DNA of 58,443 nucleotides, from NCBI GenBank assembly GCA_021772075.1, contig JAETNQ010000021.1, forward strand, positions 1-58,443, given 5' to 3'. This stretch comes from Lachnospiraceae bacterium. GTDB taxonomy: Bacteria > Bacillota > Clostridia > Lachnospirales > Lachnospiraceae. Position numbers and translations under genes: made by a program. The notes beneath the pieces are model-generated. The model saw only the letters and a list, made by a program, of their open reading frames with translations, had not been told where the DNA came from and made no database searches. Below are positions 35,547-44,072 of this stretch, in pieces (the stretch's first letter is position 1; each line of letters opens with the position of its first letter).

Positions 35547-36113
35547 ATGAGAAAGAAACTTAGTATAACGGAAGGTATTTTTCCAATGCCGGTTTTGATG
35601 GTGGCTACCTACAATGAAGATGGCAGCGTAAATGTTATGAATGCTGCTTGGGGTACTATGCAGGAGAGAGGCAATGTAGCCCTCAATTTGTCTGAGACAC
35701 ACAAAACAGTTAAGAACATCAAGGCAAGAGGGGCTTTTACCGTAAGTATTGCTGATGCTGCCCATATAATAGAAGCAGATTATTTTGGCGTGGAGTCAGG
35801 CAATAAAGTTCCAAATAAGTTTGAAAACAGCGGCCTTACTGCAAGTAAGTCCGAGATGGTGGATGCGCCGGTCATCAATGAATTCCCTCTCTGTCTGGAA
35901 TGTGAATTTATCGAATATCAGAATGGGGAATATGGGTGCGGCGTTATTGGCAGGGTAGTCAATGTTACCGCAGATGAAAGTGTCATGGCCGGCGATAAGG
36001 TGGATATGTCCCTGGTAAATGCTATCGCCTTTGACCCTTATACGCATGGCTATTATAAAGTAACGGAAAGAGTAGGCGAAGCCTTCAAAGATGGCTTGCA
36101 ATTAAAAAAATAA
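35547..36113 (+). CDS. Flavin reductase / FMN-binding split-barrel protein
   Basis: 188 residues. The opening SITEGIFPMPVLMVATYNEDGSVNVMNAAWGT and NLSETHKTVKNIKARGAFTVS are typical of the flavin reductase-like (PF01613) family that binds FMN. It probably reduces flavin or a small electrophile with NAD(P)H. It is divergent from an HxlR regulator, the usual control arrangement, and followed by a terminator. Confidence 0.92.
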   Translation: MRKKLSITEGIFPMPVLMVATYNEDGSVNVMNAAWGTMQERGNVALNLSETHKTVKNIKARGAFTVSIADAAHIIEADYFGVESGNKVPNKFENSGLTASKSEMVDAPVINEFPLCLECEFIEYQNGEYGCGVIGRVVNVTADESVMAGDKVDMSLVNAIAFDPYTHGYYKVTERVGEAFKDGLQLKK

Positions 36114-36180
36114 TATCTGTAAAAACAGGTCTCTCCGAAAGGCGGATACCTATAAGGAAGTAAGTAAAATTTCCGGTGAA

Positions 36181-36211
36181 ACCGGCGTAGCGAAGGTTAC
36201 GCCGGCTTTTC
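36181..36211 (+). terminator. Terminator of the flavin reductase gene
   Basis: CCGGCGTA (36181-36188) pairs with TACGCCGG (36197-36204), followed by CTTTTCTG. Confidence 0.7.
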
Positions 36212-36233
36212 TGTGCCAATGATAGGTGTCGGT

Positions 36234-37235
36234 TTATGAAGCGGGATGCAGATTTTCCCAATATAACAGGAGCCATATAATGCAATGAGCTAAAAGAATA
36301 AAAATATCCTTTACCGCTATCGTCCCGTTTCCGGTTGACAAGGCCATAATGCCCTCGAATGTTGCTTGCGAGGGGACAACGTAGAAAATTGCAGAAAGAA
36401 GCGGCTGACTTATTCCCACGAGAAAGCTCAAGATTGGTACAGCAATAAACAGCAGCATTACGATTTTTATATAAACCACGCCGGCCATCAGTCCATTGGA
36501 AGCTCTGCCAATGAATAAGCCTATCCATGCTGCAGCCAATGCGGAAAGAACAATAAGCACCAGCATGAGAGCCGCATTTTGCAAAGAAAGCCGGAAGCAG
36601 ATACAAACCGTAATAATAGAAGACAAGCACCCGCAGATAAATCCAACAAAGAGCTTTTGCATGATATATTGGCTCTGGGTCATTGGCAAAATCTCGTTGA
36701 TAAATGCAACGCCATCCTCCTTTTCGGAGATCATGTTCATTGCGTTAAAGGTGCATCCCATAAACATAGCGACAATCAATGTAACAGCAATAAACATATC
36801 GTGAAATCCCGCCATCACATTGGGACATTCTAAAATATGAACCTTTGTCTGCCCTGCGGCATTTCGTTGCTCATATAGATTGGGGAGCGTGTCAGCCGTT
36901 TGGCGAAACATATCCAACTCGTCACCGGAAATGATTGTTTTGATGCCGCTTCCATCAGATTCCACACCGATTAGATTTGTAGACGGCTCTTGGATTGCGT
37001 CCATCAGTTCCTCCATCGTGGGATAAATTGTTACCGAGCCATATCGTTCCAGCCATGTGGTTGTTCGTGTCGGCAAATCATCTTCTAAAACCCCAAAATG
37101 TAACTCGCCCAGCGTAGAAAGGTCGATGGAGCCAACAAAATTCAAAGCTGACGCAACAACGATGGGTAAAAGAAAAGTCATCAAGCAAAACTTGTCGTGC
37201 AATACGTTTTTTAGTTGGCAGCGTAAACTTGTCAT
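36234..37235 (-). CDS. ABC-2 type transporter permease
   Basis: About 333 residues. A first helix (about residues 17-35) is followed by a large extracytoplasmic domain (about 40-170) and then five more helices, the ABC-2 exporter layout. The start at 37235 (MTSLRCQLKNVLHDKF) lies two bases after the upstream permease stop and follows GGAGGG; the frame is open further upstream but overlaps that gene. It is the last gene of the six-gene operon that starts with the response regulator. The exported substrate is unknown; a peptide antibiotic is plausible. Confidence 0.85.
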   Translation of the reverse strand: MTSLRCQLKNVLHDKFCLMTFLLPIVVASALNFVGSIDLSTLGELHFGVLEDDLPTRTTTWLERYGSVTIYPTMEELMDAIQEPSTNLIGVESDGSGIKTIISGDELDMFRQTADTLPNLYEQRNAAGQTKVHILECPNVMAGFHDMFIAVTLIVAMFMGCTFNAMNMISEKEDGVAFINEILPMTQSQYIMQKLFVGFICGCLSSIITVCICFRLSLQNAALMLVLIVLSALAAAWIGLFIGRASNGLMAGVVYIKIVMLLFIAVPILSFLVGISQPLLSAIFYVVPSQATFEGIMALSTGNGTIAVKDIFILLAHCIIWLLLYWENLHPAS

Positions 37236-37237
37236 AT

Positions 37238-38236
37238 TCAGCCCTCCTTTCTCATTTCCTTGCAGAACACGTGCTGTACGCCTGCGAATAATACCGCGAT
37301 TGCAGTCAGACATCCCAAGTAATAGGCAGGACTATTCATAGGAGTTCCAAAGTAAGCATTTTTCAGCCCCATATAAATATGGTAAAATGGATGGAAGTAA
37401 ATCCAGTCCAACTTTACCGCCGTATTTGCAGACAAGAACACCGGAGTTGCTACAAAAATGGCAATCAGGAGATAGGCCGATGTAAACTGCCGGAAGTCTT
37501 TTAGAAGCAGGGCGCAGATGAGCCCGGCCAAGGACATAATCAAGGACAGGAGCGCCGTTTGGATCAATACCTCAGGCAATATAGATGCGGTATCCAATAG
37601 TCCAACATTCAGCACAGTGAGCAGTATTGCAAAGACCAGATCGGACAGCAGGAAGATTGCCAGTTTAGACAGGATAAACAGGTTTTTCCGTAAGGGCAGA
37701 ATGGCATGGACACGGATCACACCCATTCCTTTTTCCTTGAACAATACTGCGGCAATCCCTAAAAATCCAGCAGCGGCTATTTCAAAAAACAACAGTTCAC
37801 AAGTAATCTCTTTTCTCGCCTTTTGCTCCGGCGTATTGGAACCAATCACCTCGGCATTGCAATTCCCTGGCGGTTGCAAGAGAGAAAGAGCATAGTCGAT
37901 CCGGTGGCAGTCAGTTTGTTCCGTCCCCTCATAAAATACAAGCTGTGGCTCCCCGGCGCTGGCATCAATGCCGACACCATTGGTATCATCGAGTAAAATC
38001 GTATCAAGCGCTTCTTTTGATGAAACTCGCTGAACCAGCGTGGAAACTGTTGTCTGTGTTTTCGCCGGGTCATACAGGTACACATTGTATAGCTGGGCAT
38101 CCATAAACTTAATATATCCAAAGTTCACGTATAGTGTGTAAAGTACCAAAAAGCCTGACGACATGAGGAAAAACTTCCCGGACACCATCATCCGGCAATC
38201 TTTTTTGAATAAGGAACAAAGGTTTTTCCACATCAA
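37238..38236 (-). CDS. ABC-2 type transporter permease
   Basis: 332 residues with the same plan as its partner: one helix near residues 20-40, an extracytoplasmic domain to about 165, then five helices. The start overlaps the ATPase stop by four bases (ATGA), so translation is coupled. The two permeases are similar in layout but different in sequence and probably form a heterodimer, like LanE/LanG-type self-protection exporters or multidrug exporters. Confidence 0.85.
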   Translation of the reverse strand: MMWKNLCSLFKKDCRMMVSGKFFLMSSGFLVLYTLYVNFGYIKFMDAQLYNVYLYDPAKTQTTVSTLVQRVSSKEALDTILLDDTNGVGIDASAGEPQLVFYEGTEQTDCHRIDYALSLLQPPGNCNAEVIGSNTPEQKARKEITCELLFFEIAAAGFLGIAAVLFKEKGMGVIRVHAILPLRKNLFILSKLAIFLLSDLVFAILLTVLNVGLLDTASILPEVLIQTALLSLIMSLAGLICALLLKDFRQFTSAYLLIAIFVATPVFLSANTAVKLDWIYFHPFYHIYMGLKNAYFGTPMNSPAYYLGCLTAIAVLFAGVQHVFCKEMRKEG

Positions 38237-39081
38237 GACAGCCCCCTTCCTGTATATTTGATAAACATATCCTCCAATGTCGGTTCTTGGGAATGAATGC
38301 TAATAATTTCGTCATGTGCAAAAGGGATGCCTATTTCTAATTCCGGGGCCTCAATCGTTTTTTCCTCTCGCCTCCCCTGATACAGATAGTCAATCACAAT
38401 GCGGCGATTACTGTTGCGCTCTTTTAAGTGTTTAGGAGTGTCCAGCGCCTTGATTTCGCCGTCTGCGATAAATGCCACCCGGTCGCACAGCAGATCGGCA
38501 TCCAACATATTGTGAGTAGTCAGAAATACCGTCGTGCCTTTCTTGCGCTCTTTCTCTATGATCTTGCGGAACAGGACAGCGCCAGACGGGTCAAGCCCGC
38601 TGGTCGGCTCATCTAAAAATAACAGTTTAGGATTACTGATCAGTGCCCGAGCCATGCTTATCCGCTGACGCATTCCCTTGGAGTAAGAAGAAACCGGCTT
38701 TTTTAAGAAGTCCTGCTTAAATTCCAATTCATTCAAAACTTCCTCAATACTGCGTATCTGCTCTTTTGGATAGAAGGAAGAAAAATATTTGAGATTATCA
38801 ACGGCGCTCAAATTGGCATACAGATAGGGAAACTCAAACAAAACGCCGATTTTTTGGAAAAACTTCTGTGTATGTGCCGCAGAAATATCCTGCCCGAACA
38901 GCGACGCCTTGCCGCCATGTCCTTTCAAAATCCCGGTCAGGATTTTTTGGGTCGTTGATTTCCCGGAGCCATTCGGTCCCAGAAAGCCAAAGATTTCTCC
39001 ATCTTCCACAGTGAAGTCCAGACCGTGCAGCGCCTGCTTGTCTTTGCCATAGGAGAAAGTCAAATCTTTTACTTCAATCAT
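38233..39081 (-). CDS. ABC exporter ATP-binding protein
   Basis: 282 residues. Walker A GPNGSGKST (about residues 35-43), a signature in SSYSKGMRQRISMARAL, Walker B LLFLDEPTSGLDPSG and the switch His in TTHNM are intact. It is of the drug/peptide exporter (CcmA/NatA-like) class. Its start overlaps the stop of the 52-aa membrane peptide and its end overlaps the first permease, so the transporter cassette is fully coupled. Confidence 0.93.
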   Translation of the reverse strand: MIEVKDLTFSYGKDKQALHGLDFTVEDGEIFGFLGPNGSGKSTTQKILTGILKGHGGKASLFGQDISAAHTQKFFQKIGVLFEFPYLYANLSAVDNLKYFSSFYPKEQIRSIEEVLNELEFKQDFLKKPVSSYSKGMRQRISMARALISNPKLLFLDEPTSGLDPSGAVLFRKIIEKERKKGTTVFLTTHNMLDADLLCDRVAFIADGEIKALDTPKHLKERNSNRRIVIDYLYQGRREEKTIEAPELEIGIPFAHDEIISIHSQEPTLEDMFIKYTGRGLS

Positions 39082-39232
39082 TCGTCATCCCCCATTTCCC
39101 GTGCTGTTCCTTTTTCTTTTCCTGCTCCCGTTTGCTCCACCTCTTCATAAACTTAATCTTGAATGGGATAGAGATTACCGGCACGGCCACAATCACCAGC
39201 CACCAGTACCATTCCAAATCGAAAAGCATCAT
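39074..39232 (-). CDS. 52-residue membrane peptide in the ABC operon
   Basis: A small frame of 52 codons with a very good ribosome binding site (AGGGAGG, 8 bases before the first of two ATGs) and an 8-base overlap with the ATPase gene. It has a single hydrophobic helix starting WYWWLVIVAVPVIS, then a basic tail (FKIKFMKRWSKREQEKKK), giving an N-out/C-in topology. No family is recognised. It could be a small accessory subunit of the exporter or of the neighbouring sensor kinase. Confidence 0.75.
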   Translation of the reverse strand: MMLFDLEWYWWLVIVAVPVISIPFKIKFMKRWSKREQEKKKEQHGKWGMTND

Positions 39233-39295
39233 AAAAATTACCTCCCTTGTCTATGAGGGCTGACCGCCCTCTTATTAAGGTAAATTTATGAAAAT

Positions 39296-39339
39296 GGGGT
39301 GAAGTCGGTGTGAGGCCGGTGTGAAATTGGCGTGAAATA
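39296..39339 (-). promoter_or_regulatory. Four tandem 11-bp repeats, probable response-regulator site
   Basis: Four directly adjacent 11-base units (39296-39306, 39307-39317, 39318-39328, 39329-39339) share GGYGTGAR on the plus strand, or TTCACRCC on the minus strand. One helical turn per unit is the spacing used by OmpR/PhoB-type regulators. The array lies about 65 bases before the 52-aa gene, and AT-rich -10-like sequence (TTAATA, about 39273-39278) follows in the direction of transcription. Confidence 0.6.
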
Positions 39340-39398
39340 TTCAAAATAAAACGGCCCTGCCTTTGAATAGAAGCAGAACCGTCTATAGAAAACATGGT

Positions 39399-40475
39399 TT
39401 AACTGACGGATGGAATAGAAAAATAAAACTCCACGCCATCGGAACAATTTTTTACGCCGAAGTCCGATTCCTGCATGGACAGAATTTGTGCAACAATAGC
39501 AAGCCCAAGCCCGGAACCGCTGTATTTGGAATTGCTGTCCCGATAGAATTTCGTCCAGATTTTTGAAAAGTTCTCCTGCGGAATTTGGGAGCCTTGGTTG
39601 TAGATGGAAAAGTGCAATACTCCCGGCTGCTCCAGCAGGGATAATTTCAAAGCACCTCCCGGTTGGACATTTTTCTTTGCGTTGACAATCAGGTTGTCTA
39701 AAACCTGTTCCATACGGGCCTTATCCGCATAGACATAAACCTTGTGTTCGGGAAGTTCATAGTGTAATTCAAAATTGGCATCCGGCATGTCAATCAACAG
39801 CCGCCCGGCAACAGTTTCCAGAAATTCCACGAAGTCAAACCGTTCCGGGATAAGCCGGGAAGCCCCGGTTTGCAAAGCGGATAAATCTAAAAGTGTTGTT
39901 ATCAGCCTGCTCATTCGTTCCGTTTCTGTTATGATGATCTCCGAATACTTCTGCTTTTTGGTTTCATCGGTTTCGTCCTGTAAGCCCTCGGCATAGGCGC
40001 GGATCACACCCAGCGGGGTTTTCATTTCATGGGAAATCTGGTCCACCAGTTCTTTGCGTTCGGCCAATAACTGCCGCTCCTGCTCCACATCTCTTTCAAG
40101 CTGCATATTTGCTGCTTCCAGTTTTGCAATGGCTTGTTGCAGATTATCAGCCATCGTATTGAGGCTTGAAGCCAATTCTCCAAATTCATCATTGGTCGTA
40201 ATGGTGCAAGGGACGGAAAAATCCAGCGTTGTCATCTTCCGGGCCGTTTGATTGAGTTTCTCAATGGGCTTAGAAATAAAGTGTCCCATTAGAAAATCAA
40301 CAACAAGGATAATCACAATCACAAAGGCAAACCAAAGGACAAGTGAAACATCAGGATTAATTTCCAATTTGGCCGAAAGGATGTATGAAAGGATAAGCAG
40401 AATACCAGCCAGCTTAGAAACCATAAGCATCTTCTTGCGGACTGTACGAACCGTAAAATGATCCTTTAATTTCAT
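39399..40475 (-). CDS. Sensor histidine kinase
   Basis: 358 residues. Two transmembrane helices (about 18-35 and 43-65) with a very short outside loop, then HAMP (about 65-120), a HisKA domain with phospho-acceptor His in ISHEMKTPLGVIRAYAEG (about residue 150) and an HATPase domain with N-box DNLIVNAKKN and GSGLGLAIV. The tiny loop suggests it senses within the membrane or through the ABC transporter, as BceS-like kinases do. It overlaps the response regulator by four bases. Confidence 0.93.
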   Translation of the reverse strand: MKLKDHFTVRTVRKKMLMVSKLAGILLILSYILSAKLEINPDVSLVLWFAFVIVIILVVDFLMGHFISKPIEKLNQTARKMTTLDFSVPCTITTNDEFGELASSLNTMADNLQQAIAKLEAANMQLERDVEQERQLLAERKELVDQISHEMKTPLGVIRAYAEGLQDETDETKKQKYSEIIITETERMSRLITTLLDLSALQTGASRLIPERFDFVEFLETVAGRLLIDMPDANFELHYELPEHKVYVYADKARMEQVLDNLIVNAKKNVQPGGALKLSLLEQPGVLHFSIYNQGSQIPQENFSKIWTKFYRDSNSKYSGSGLGLAIVAQILSMQESDFGVKNCSDGVEFYFSIPSVS

Positions 40476-41140
40476 ACTGTCACCTCGAATTTATAGCCGG
40501 AGCGAATGAGGGTGACAATATGTTTTCCTTCGTCGCCTAATTTTTGGCGCAGGGTTTTGATATGGGTGTCTACCGTTCGGGTCGTTCCCTCGAAGTCATA
40601 CCCCCAAATTCTGTTCAGCAGTTGGTCACGGGTGAAAATTTGTCCGGGATTTACCATGAAAAAATACAGCAGTTCATATTCCTTGTGGGTAAGCGTGATT
40701 TCCTGCCCGTCCAGAAAGACATTATGGGATGCGGGGATAATTGAAATTTTCCCTGCGTTCAGGGTGTCAGTCGGCGTAATAGAGGAACGGCGCAGCAGAG
40801 CGCCTACCTTTGCCAGCAGCACTTTAGGGCTGAATGGTTTTGTAATATAATCATCGGCTCCCAGTTCATAGCCTTTTAGTTTATCTTCTTCCTCGCTTTT
40901 CGCTGTCAGCATGATAATCGGGAGGTTGCTTATTTCCCTTGCCGCCTTGCAGACGGAAAAGCCGTCAAGATGAGGCATCATCACATCCAGTATCATCAAG
41001 TCCATCGGCTTGTTTTTTAATATCATTAAAGCGTCCACGCCATCGTCAGCCGTAAAGCAGATATGGCCGCCGCGCTGCATATACTCGGCAATAATGCTTT
41101 GCATATTTTTTTCATCTTCTACGATCAAAATATTTGCCAT
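40472..41140 (-). CDS. OmpR-family response regulator
   Basis: 222 residues. The receiver domain has the acidic pair EDE near residues 7-9, the phospho-acceptor Asp in LMILDVMMP (about residue 53) and the Lys in KPFSPKVLL. The C-terminal winged helix has LTHKEYELLYFFM and RTVDTHIKTLRQKLG. It is the first gene of the operon and the likely binder of the 11-bp repeats at 39296-39339. Confidence 0.95.
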   Translation of the reverse strand: MANILIVEDEKNMQSIIAEYMQRGGHICFTADDGVDALMILKNKPMDLMILDVMMPHLDGFSVCKAAREISNLPIIMLTAKSEEEDKLKGYELGADDYITKPFSPKVLLAKVGALLRRSSITPTDTLNAGKISIIPASHNVFLDGQEITLTHKEYELLYFFMVNPGQIFTRDQLLNRIWGYDFEGTTRTVDTHIKTLRQKLGDEGKHIVTLIRSGYKFEVTV

Positions 41141-41175
41141 AACAATATAACCCCTTTTTTACTAAATGTGTGCCG

Positions 41176-41227
41176 ATGGCAATGCACTTAATGTTGCCAT
41201 TATAATTTATTTTTTCCTTAATCGCAA
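41176..41227 (-). promoter_or_regulatory. Promoter and possible operator of the two-component/ABC operon
   Basis: On the minus strand TTGCGA (41227-41222), 17 bases and TATAAT (41204-41199). An inverted repeat ATGGCAA-11-TTGCCAT (41176-41200) begins at the -10 and runs into the leader. Confidence 0.55.
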
Positions 41228-41234
41228 CATGAGA

Positions 41235-41279
41235 AAACTTCTATGCAATCGAACCAACCTTTTGCATAGAAGTTTTTTT
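41235..41279. terminator. Terminator, strong 14-bp stem
   Basis: Positions 41235-41248 pair perfectly with 41262-41275, followed by TTTT on the plus strand and TTCTC on the minus strand after the AAA/TTT of the stem. It is positioned to end the minus-strand kinase-like gene at 41357. Confidence 0.7.
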
Positions 41280-41356
41280 CCGTTTACCTGGCATATGTCA
41301 TAAGTTTTGCCATGTTTCCTTATGGGCTGCTGCTTAAAGGAGAGGTCTTGCTTGCA

Positions 41357-41830
41357 TTAAAAAATAGAATAATATTTTCGGCGGACACGCCTGGTAAATC
41401 CATAGTCAATAATGACGGGGCGGCCATGAATAAACCCCCAGTTGGCCGGACGGCAGAGATCGACAGCCAGCAGATTGTATTTGTGGGGAATATACTGAAA
41501 ATCGCCGAGCTGGAAAAGCTCCCGATTCGTCTTTACATGGAAATAGTCGCGGATAACGGAGAAATCGGAAACGGGATCGGCTTTCTCCATAATAAGATAA
41601 CGGTTATCCGGGGAAATAAACAATACTTTGGCGAAAAGGTCGGAATCATCCATTTCAGAAATAATGGATTCCACCTGATTTTGTGCATAGCCCTTGGCAT
41701 TGCGGGCGGCCTTTAATGCGGTGCCGTTTTCAAGATCATAGACCCTGCGTCCCGAGCCGCTGCCGAGCAAAGGATATGCGCCATTGGAAAGATGATCGAT
41801 GATCAACGATAGATCCATTGCAGTATTCAT
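41357..41830 (-). CDS. Small protein-kinase-like protein
   Basis: 157 residues, about half the size of a usual kinase or phosphotransferase. PLLGSGSGRRVYDLENGTALKAAR resembles a glycine loop followed by the nucleotide-binding Lys. DLCRPANWGFIHGRPVIIDYGFT resembles the C-terminal part of the catalytic and DYG/DFG loops of aminoglycoside-phosphotransferase folds. The catalytic Asp of a normal HxD is not evident, so activity is uncertain. No membrane segment. It may be a compact or degenerate kinase fold; the partner is unknown. Confidence 0.65.
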   Translation of the reverse strand: MNTAMDLSLIIDHLSNGAYPLLGSGSGRRVYDLENGTALKAARNAKGYAQNQVESIISEMDDSDLFAKVLFISPDNRYLIMEKADPVSDFSVIRDYFHVKTNRELFQLGDFQYIPHKYNLLAVDLCRPANWGFIHGRPVIIDYGFTRRVRRKYYSIF

Positions 41831-41951
41831 ACGGCATCACCTGAAATATTTGTAATATATTATCATTATATGGCGGGAAATGGAGAAGGGTTCGTAGAAC
41901 TCATTCAGGAAAATCCATTAGTTTTTTCGTGCAAAAACCAAGAGAATGTGT

Positions 41952-41957
41952 TATAAT
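41952..41957 (+). promoter_or_regulatory. Extended -10 promoter element
   Basis: TATAAT preceded by TGT (extended -10) about 75 bases before the 38-aa frame. No good -35 is seen. Confidence 0.4.
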
Positions 41958-42031
41958 ACAACAATCGGATCATTTCATTTGGACAAGAAGATAAGGGTAT
42001 AAGAATGAAAAGGGAAAAGAGGTAAAAAATA

Positions 42032-42148
42032 ATGGAAATTTTGATTCTGGGCGGCGGTTTGCTTATTTGTATCATTGCAGTGGTTATATCGGCGGTGACT
42101 TCCGTAGTGTCGGCGGTAGCTGCGAGCGAGGACGAGGAGAACTTTTGA
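42032..42148 (+). CDS. 38-residue single-helix membrane peptide
   Basis: A short frame with AAGAGGT about 9 bases before the ATG. The product is one hydrophobic helix (residues 2-30, with GGG and many Ile/Val/Ala) followed by an acidic tail SEDEENF. It is preceded by an extended -10 promoter. It resembles small regulatory or toxin-like membrane peptides but belongs to no family I recognise. The 215 bases between it and the next gene hold only AT-rich sequence, a short direct repeat (ACTCACTAT twice, about 42267-42288) and a terminator. Confidence 0.5.
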   Translation: MEILILGGGLLICIIAVVISAVTSVVSAVAASEDEENF

Positions 42149-42311
42149 ATTTAATATTATTTTAGATTTAGTTTATGAATGGTTATGAAATTTTATAGGT
42201 TTTTTTAAAACTAAACACATAACGGACACATTTATCACTTATTATTATCTCAGATAGTTGAAGAACTCACTATTTAAAACTCACTATCTCCCCCCTCATA
42301 AGAAAATAAAG

Positions 42312-42346
42312 AAAAAAGCTCCGTTGGAACGGGGCTTTTTTCTTTT
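42312..42346 (+). terminator. Rho-independent terminator
   Basis: An A-rich arm AAAAAAGCTCCGTT pairs with AACGGGGCTTTTTT (one G-U pair) with a minimal loop, followed by TCTTTT. It separates the 38-aa gene from the MutS-like cluster; if transcription enters from upstream it could act as an attenuator for that cluster. Confidence 0.8.
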
Positions 42347-42363
42347 GTAAAAGGAGAGGAATT

Positions 42364-44019
42364 ATGGAAAATCTCAGTCTTTTGTATCCGAGCGGATATG
42401 GTGAGGCTTCGCGTGCCTCGCACCGGATGAAAAATTATGATTTTGTTAAGGAATTGCAGTTAGAATCTTTAGTTGTTCTTGTAAAAGACGGCTATCGGGG
42501 AATGACGAATTTGAAGCTCCAGGATTTTTTCTCAACGGACGAGGAGGTGCTGCGGTACCGGCTGGATATCGTGGAGGACATACTAAAAAATAGAGAATGG
42601 TACGATGTGTTTTGCAAAGCTGTTCCGACGATTCAGAATGTGGCGGATATGCGCCGGTCGATGAACGGGGAATTTTCAGTGGAATCCGCGCTGGGTTCCA
42701 TCCGGTTCCTGGAAATGTACATCGAGATCGTGGATTTGTTTGCAGAGAATATTCTTGTTTTGGAAACAGATTCCAAAGGACTCCGCGCTTTGCAGGATAA
42801 AGTAAGAGAAGTGGCGGAGGGGGAAGAATACCGGAATCTGAAAAAGGAACTTGCCAGAGAAGAAACGAATTTCGGGCTTGTAAAGAGCATAACGCTTGGG
42901 ATCAACTTAGATGAGACGCTGCATGTGCAGGAGGCGGGAATCGTTTCGGTTAATATGGAAAGATTCCATCCGGGAACGGTGATGGATAGGCTTTTGAAGA
43001 AAACAGGCAAAGAAAGCATGTCTTATATGACGCCGCTGTTTTCGATCAATAAGGGGCTGCATATAGGGGATGCGAAAGCGGTGGAAACATCTGCCCGCTC
43101 GGCTTTGAATACAATTTTTGCCCGAACGATCAGGAGCTTCGGCCCTGCGGTGCAAAAATATTTTTCTTTGAATACGTCATGGCTGGTGCAGATACTGGAT
43201 GATATCCGTTTTCTGACGGCCGGCGTAAAGTTTATTCTGGATATGGAAGAAAAGGGATTTTTCTTCTGCAAGCCGGAAGTTGCTCTTATGGATGAGAAAA
43301 AGTGTGACCTGACGGAAGTTTACAATCCGGTATTGGCTGTTAAAGAGGTGGAAAAAACGGTAGTTTCCAATTCTTTTTCCTATGATGAAAGGGGAAGGTT
43401 CTACTTGGTGACAGGGCCGAACCATGGCGGCAAGTCTATTTTTGCTTATTCGGTCGGAATGGCCCAGGCATTGTTCCAGCTGGGGCTGTTTGTGCCGGCG
43501 CGTGCCGCGCGGATTAGTCCGGTGACGGGGATCTTTACTCATTTTCCGGTATCGGATGAGAATAACTATGGAAAAGGAAGGCTGGAAAGCGAGTGCGCCA
43601 GGCTGGGAAAAATCATGGAGGTATTGGAAGATACAGATATCCTTTTGATGGATGAGTCGTTTGCCAGCACAAGCGGAATGGAGGCCGGGTATATTGCTTC
43701 TGAAGTTTTATCCAACATTGGGGTAATCGGATGCGGCGGGATTTTTGTCACCCATATCCATGACCTGACGCAGAAGCTGGAAGAATATAACCATTATCCG
43801 GGAAACAGGGGAAAGATTGATAATCTGGTGGCGCAGATGGAGGACAAGGAGGGCGGCATCCGGAGCTATAAGGTGGAACGGACGACGCCGGATGGATTGA
43901 GCTATGCAAGGGATATTGCCGCGCGCTATGGATTGCTGTGCAGATTGCCCGGCTATGCAGATCATGATATTATGAATTGCGCTGATGCGCAAGCAGGTCA
44001 TCAGCCTGGCGGCTGGTGA
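42364..44019 (+). CDS. MutS-like ATPase lacking the mismatch-binding domain
   Basis: 551 residues. The N-terminal 330 residues are helical and resemble MutS core/lever regions. The C-terminal ATPase has Walker A GPNHGGKS (about 351-358; canonical MutS has GPNMGGKST), Walker B-like DILLMDESFASTS and the signature His in GGIFVTHIHDL. The N-terminal mismatch-recognition domain with its Phe-x-Glu is absent, so a mismatch repair role is unlikely. AGGAGAGG precedes the ATG. It is the first gene of a cluster with VWA, MoxR and LRR genes; MutS-like proteins of this size act in recombination or on other nucleic-acid structures. Confidence 0.85.
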   Translation: MENLSLLYPSGYGEASRASHRMKNYDFVKELQLESLVVLVKDGYRGMTNLKLQDFFSTDEEVLRYRLDIVEDILKNREWYDVFCKAVPTIQNVADMRRSMNGEFSVESALGSIRFLEMYIEIVDLFAENILVLETDSKGLRALQDKVREVAEGEEYRNLKKELAREETNFGLVKSITLGINLDETLHVQEAGIVSVNMERFHPGTVMDRLLKKTGKESMSYMTPLFSINKGLHIGDAKAVETSARSALNTIFARTIRSFGPAVQKYFSLNTSWLVQILDDIRFLTAGVKFILDMEEKGFFFCKPEVALMDEKKCDLTEVYNPVLAVKEVEKTVVSNSFSYDERGRFYLVTGPNHGGKSIFAYSVGMAQALFQLGLFVPARAARISPVTGIFTHFPVSDENNYGKGRLESECARLGKIMEVLEDTDILLMDESFASTSGMEAGYIASEVLSNIGVIGCGGIFVTHIHDLTQKLEEYNHYPGNRGKIDNLVAQMEDKEGGIRSYKVERTTPDGLSYARDIAARYGLLCRLPGYADHDIMNCADAQAGHQPGGW

Positions 44020-44072
44020 CATGTGATAAAATGGAAAAATAGAAAAAGCGAAAGCATAAAGGATGGTAAAGG

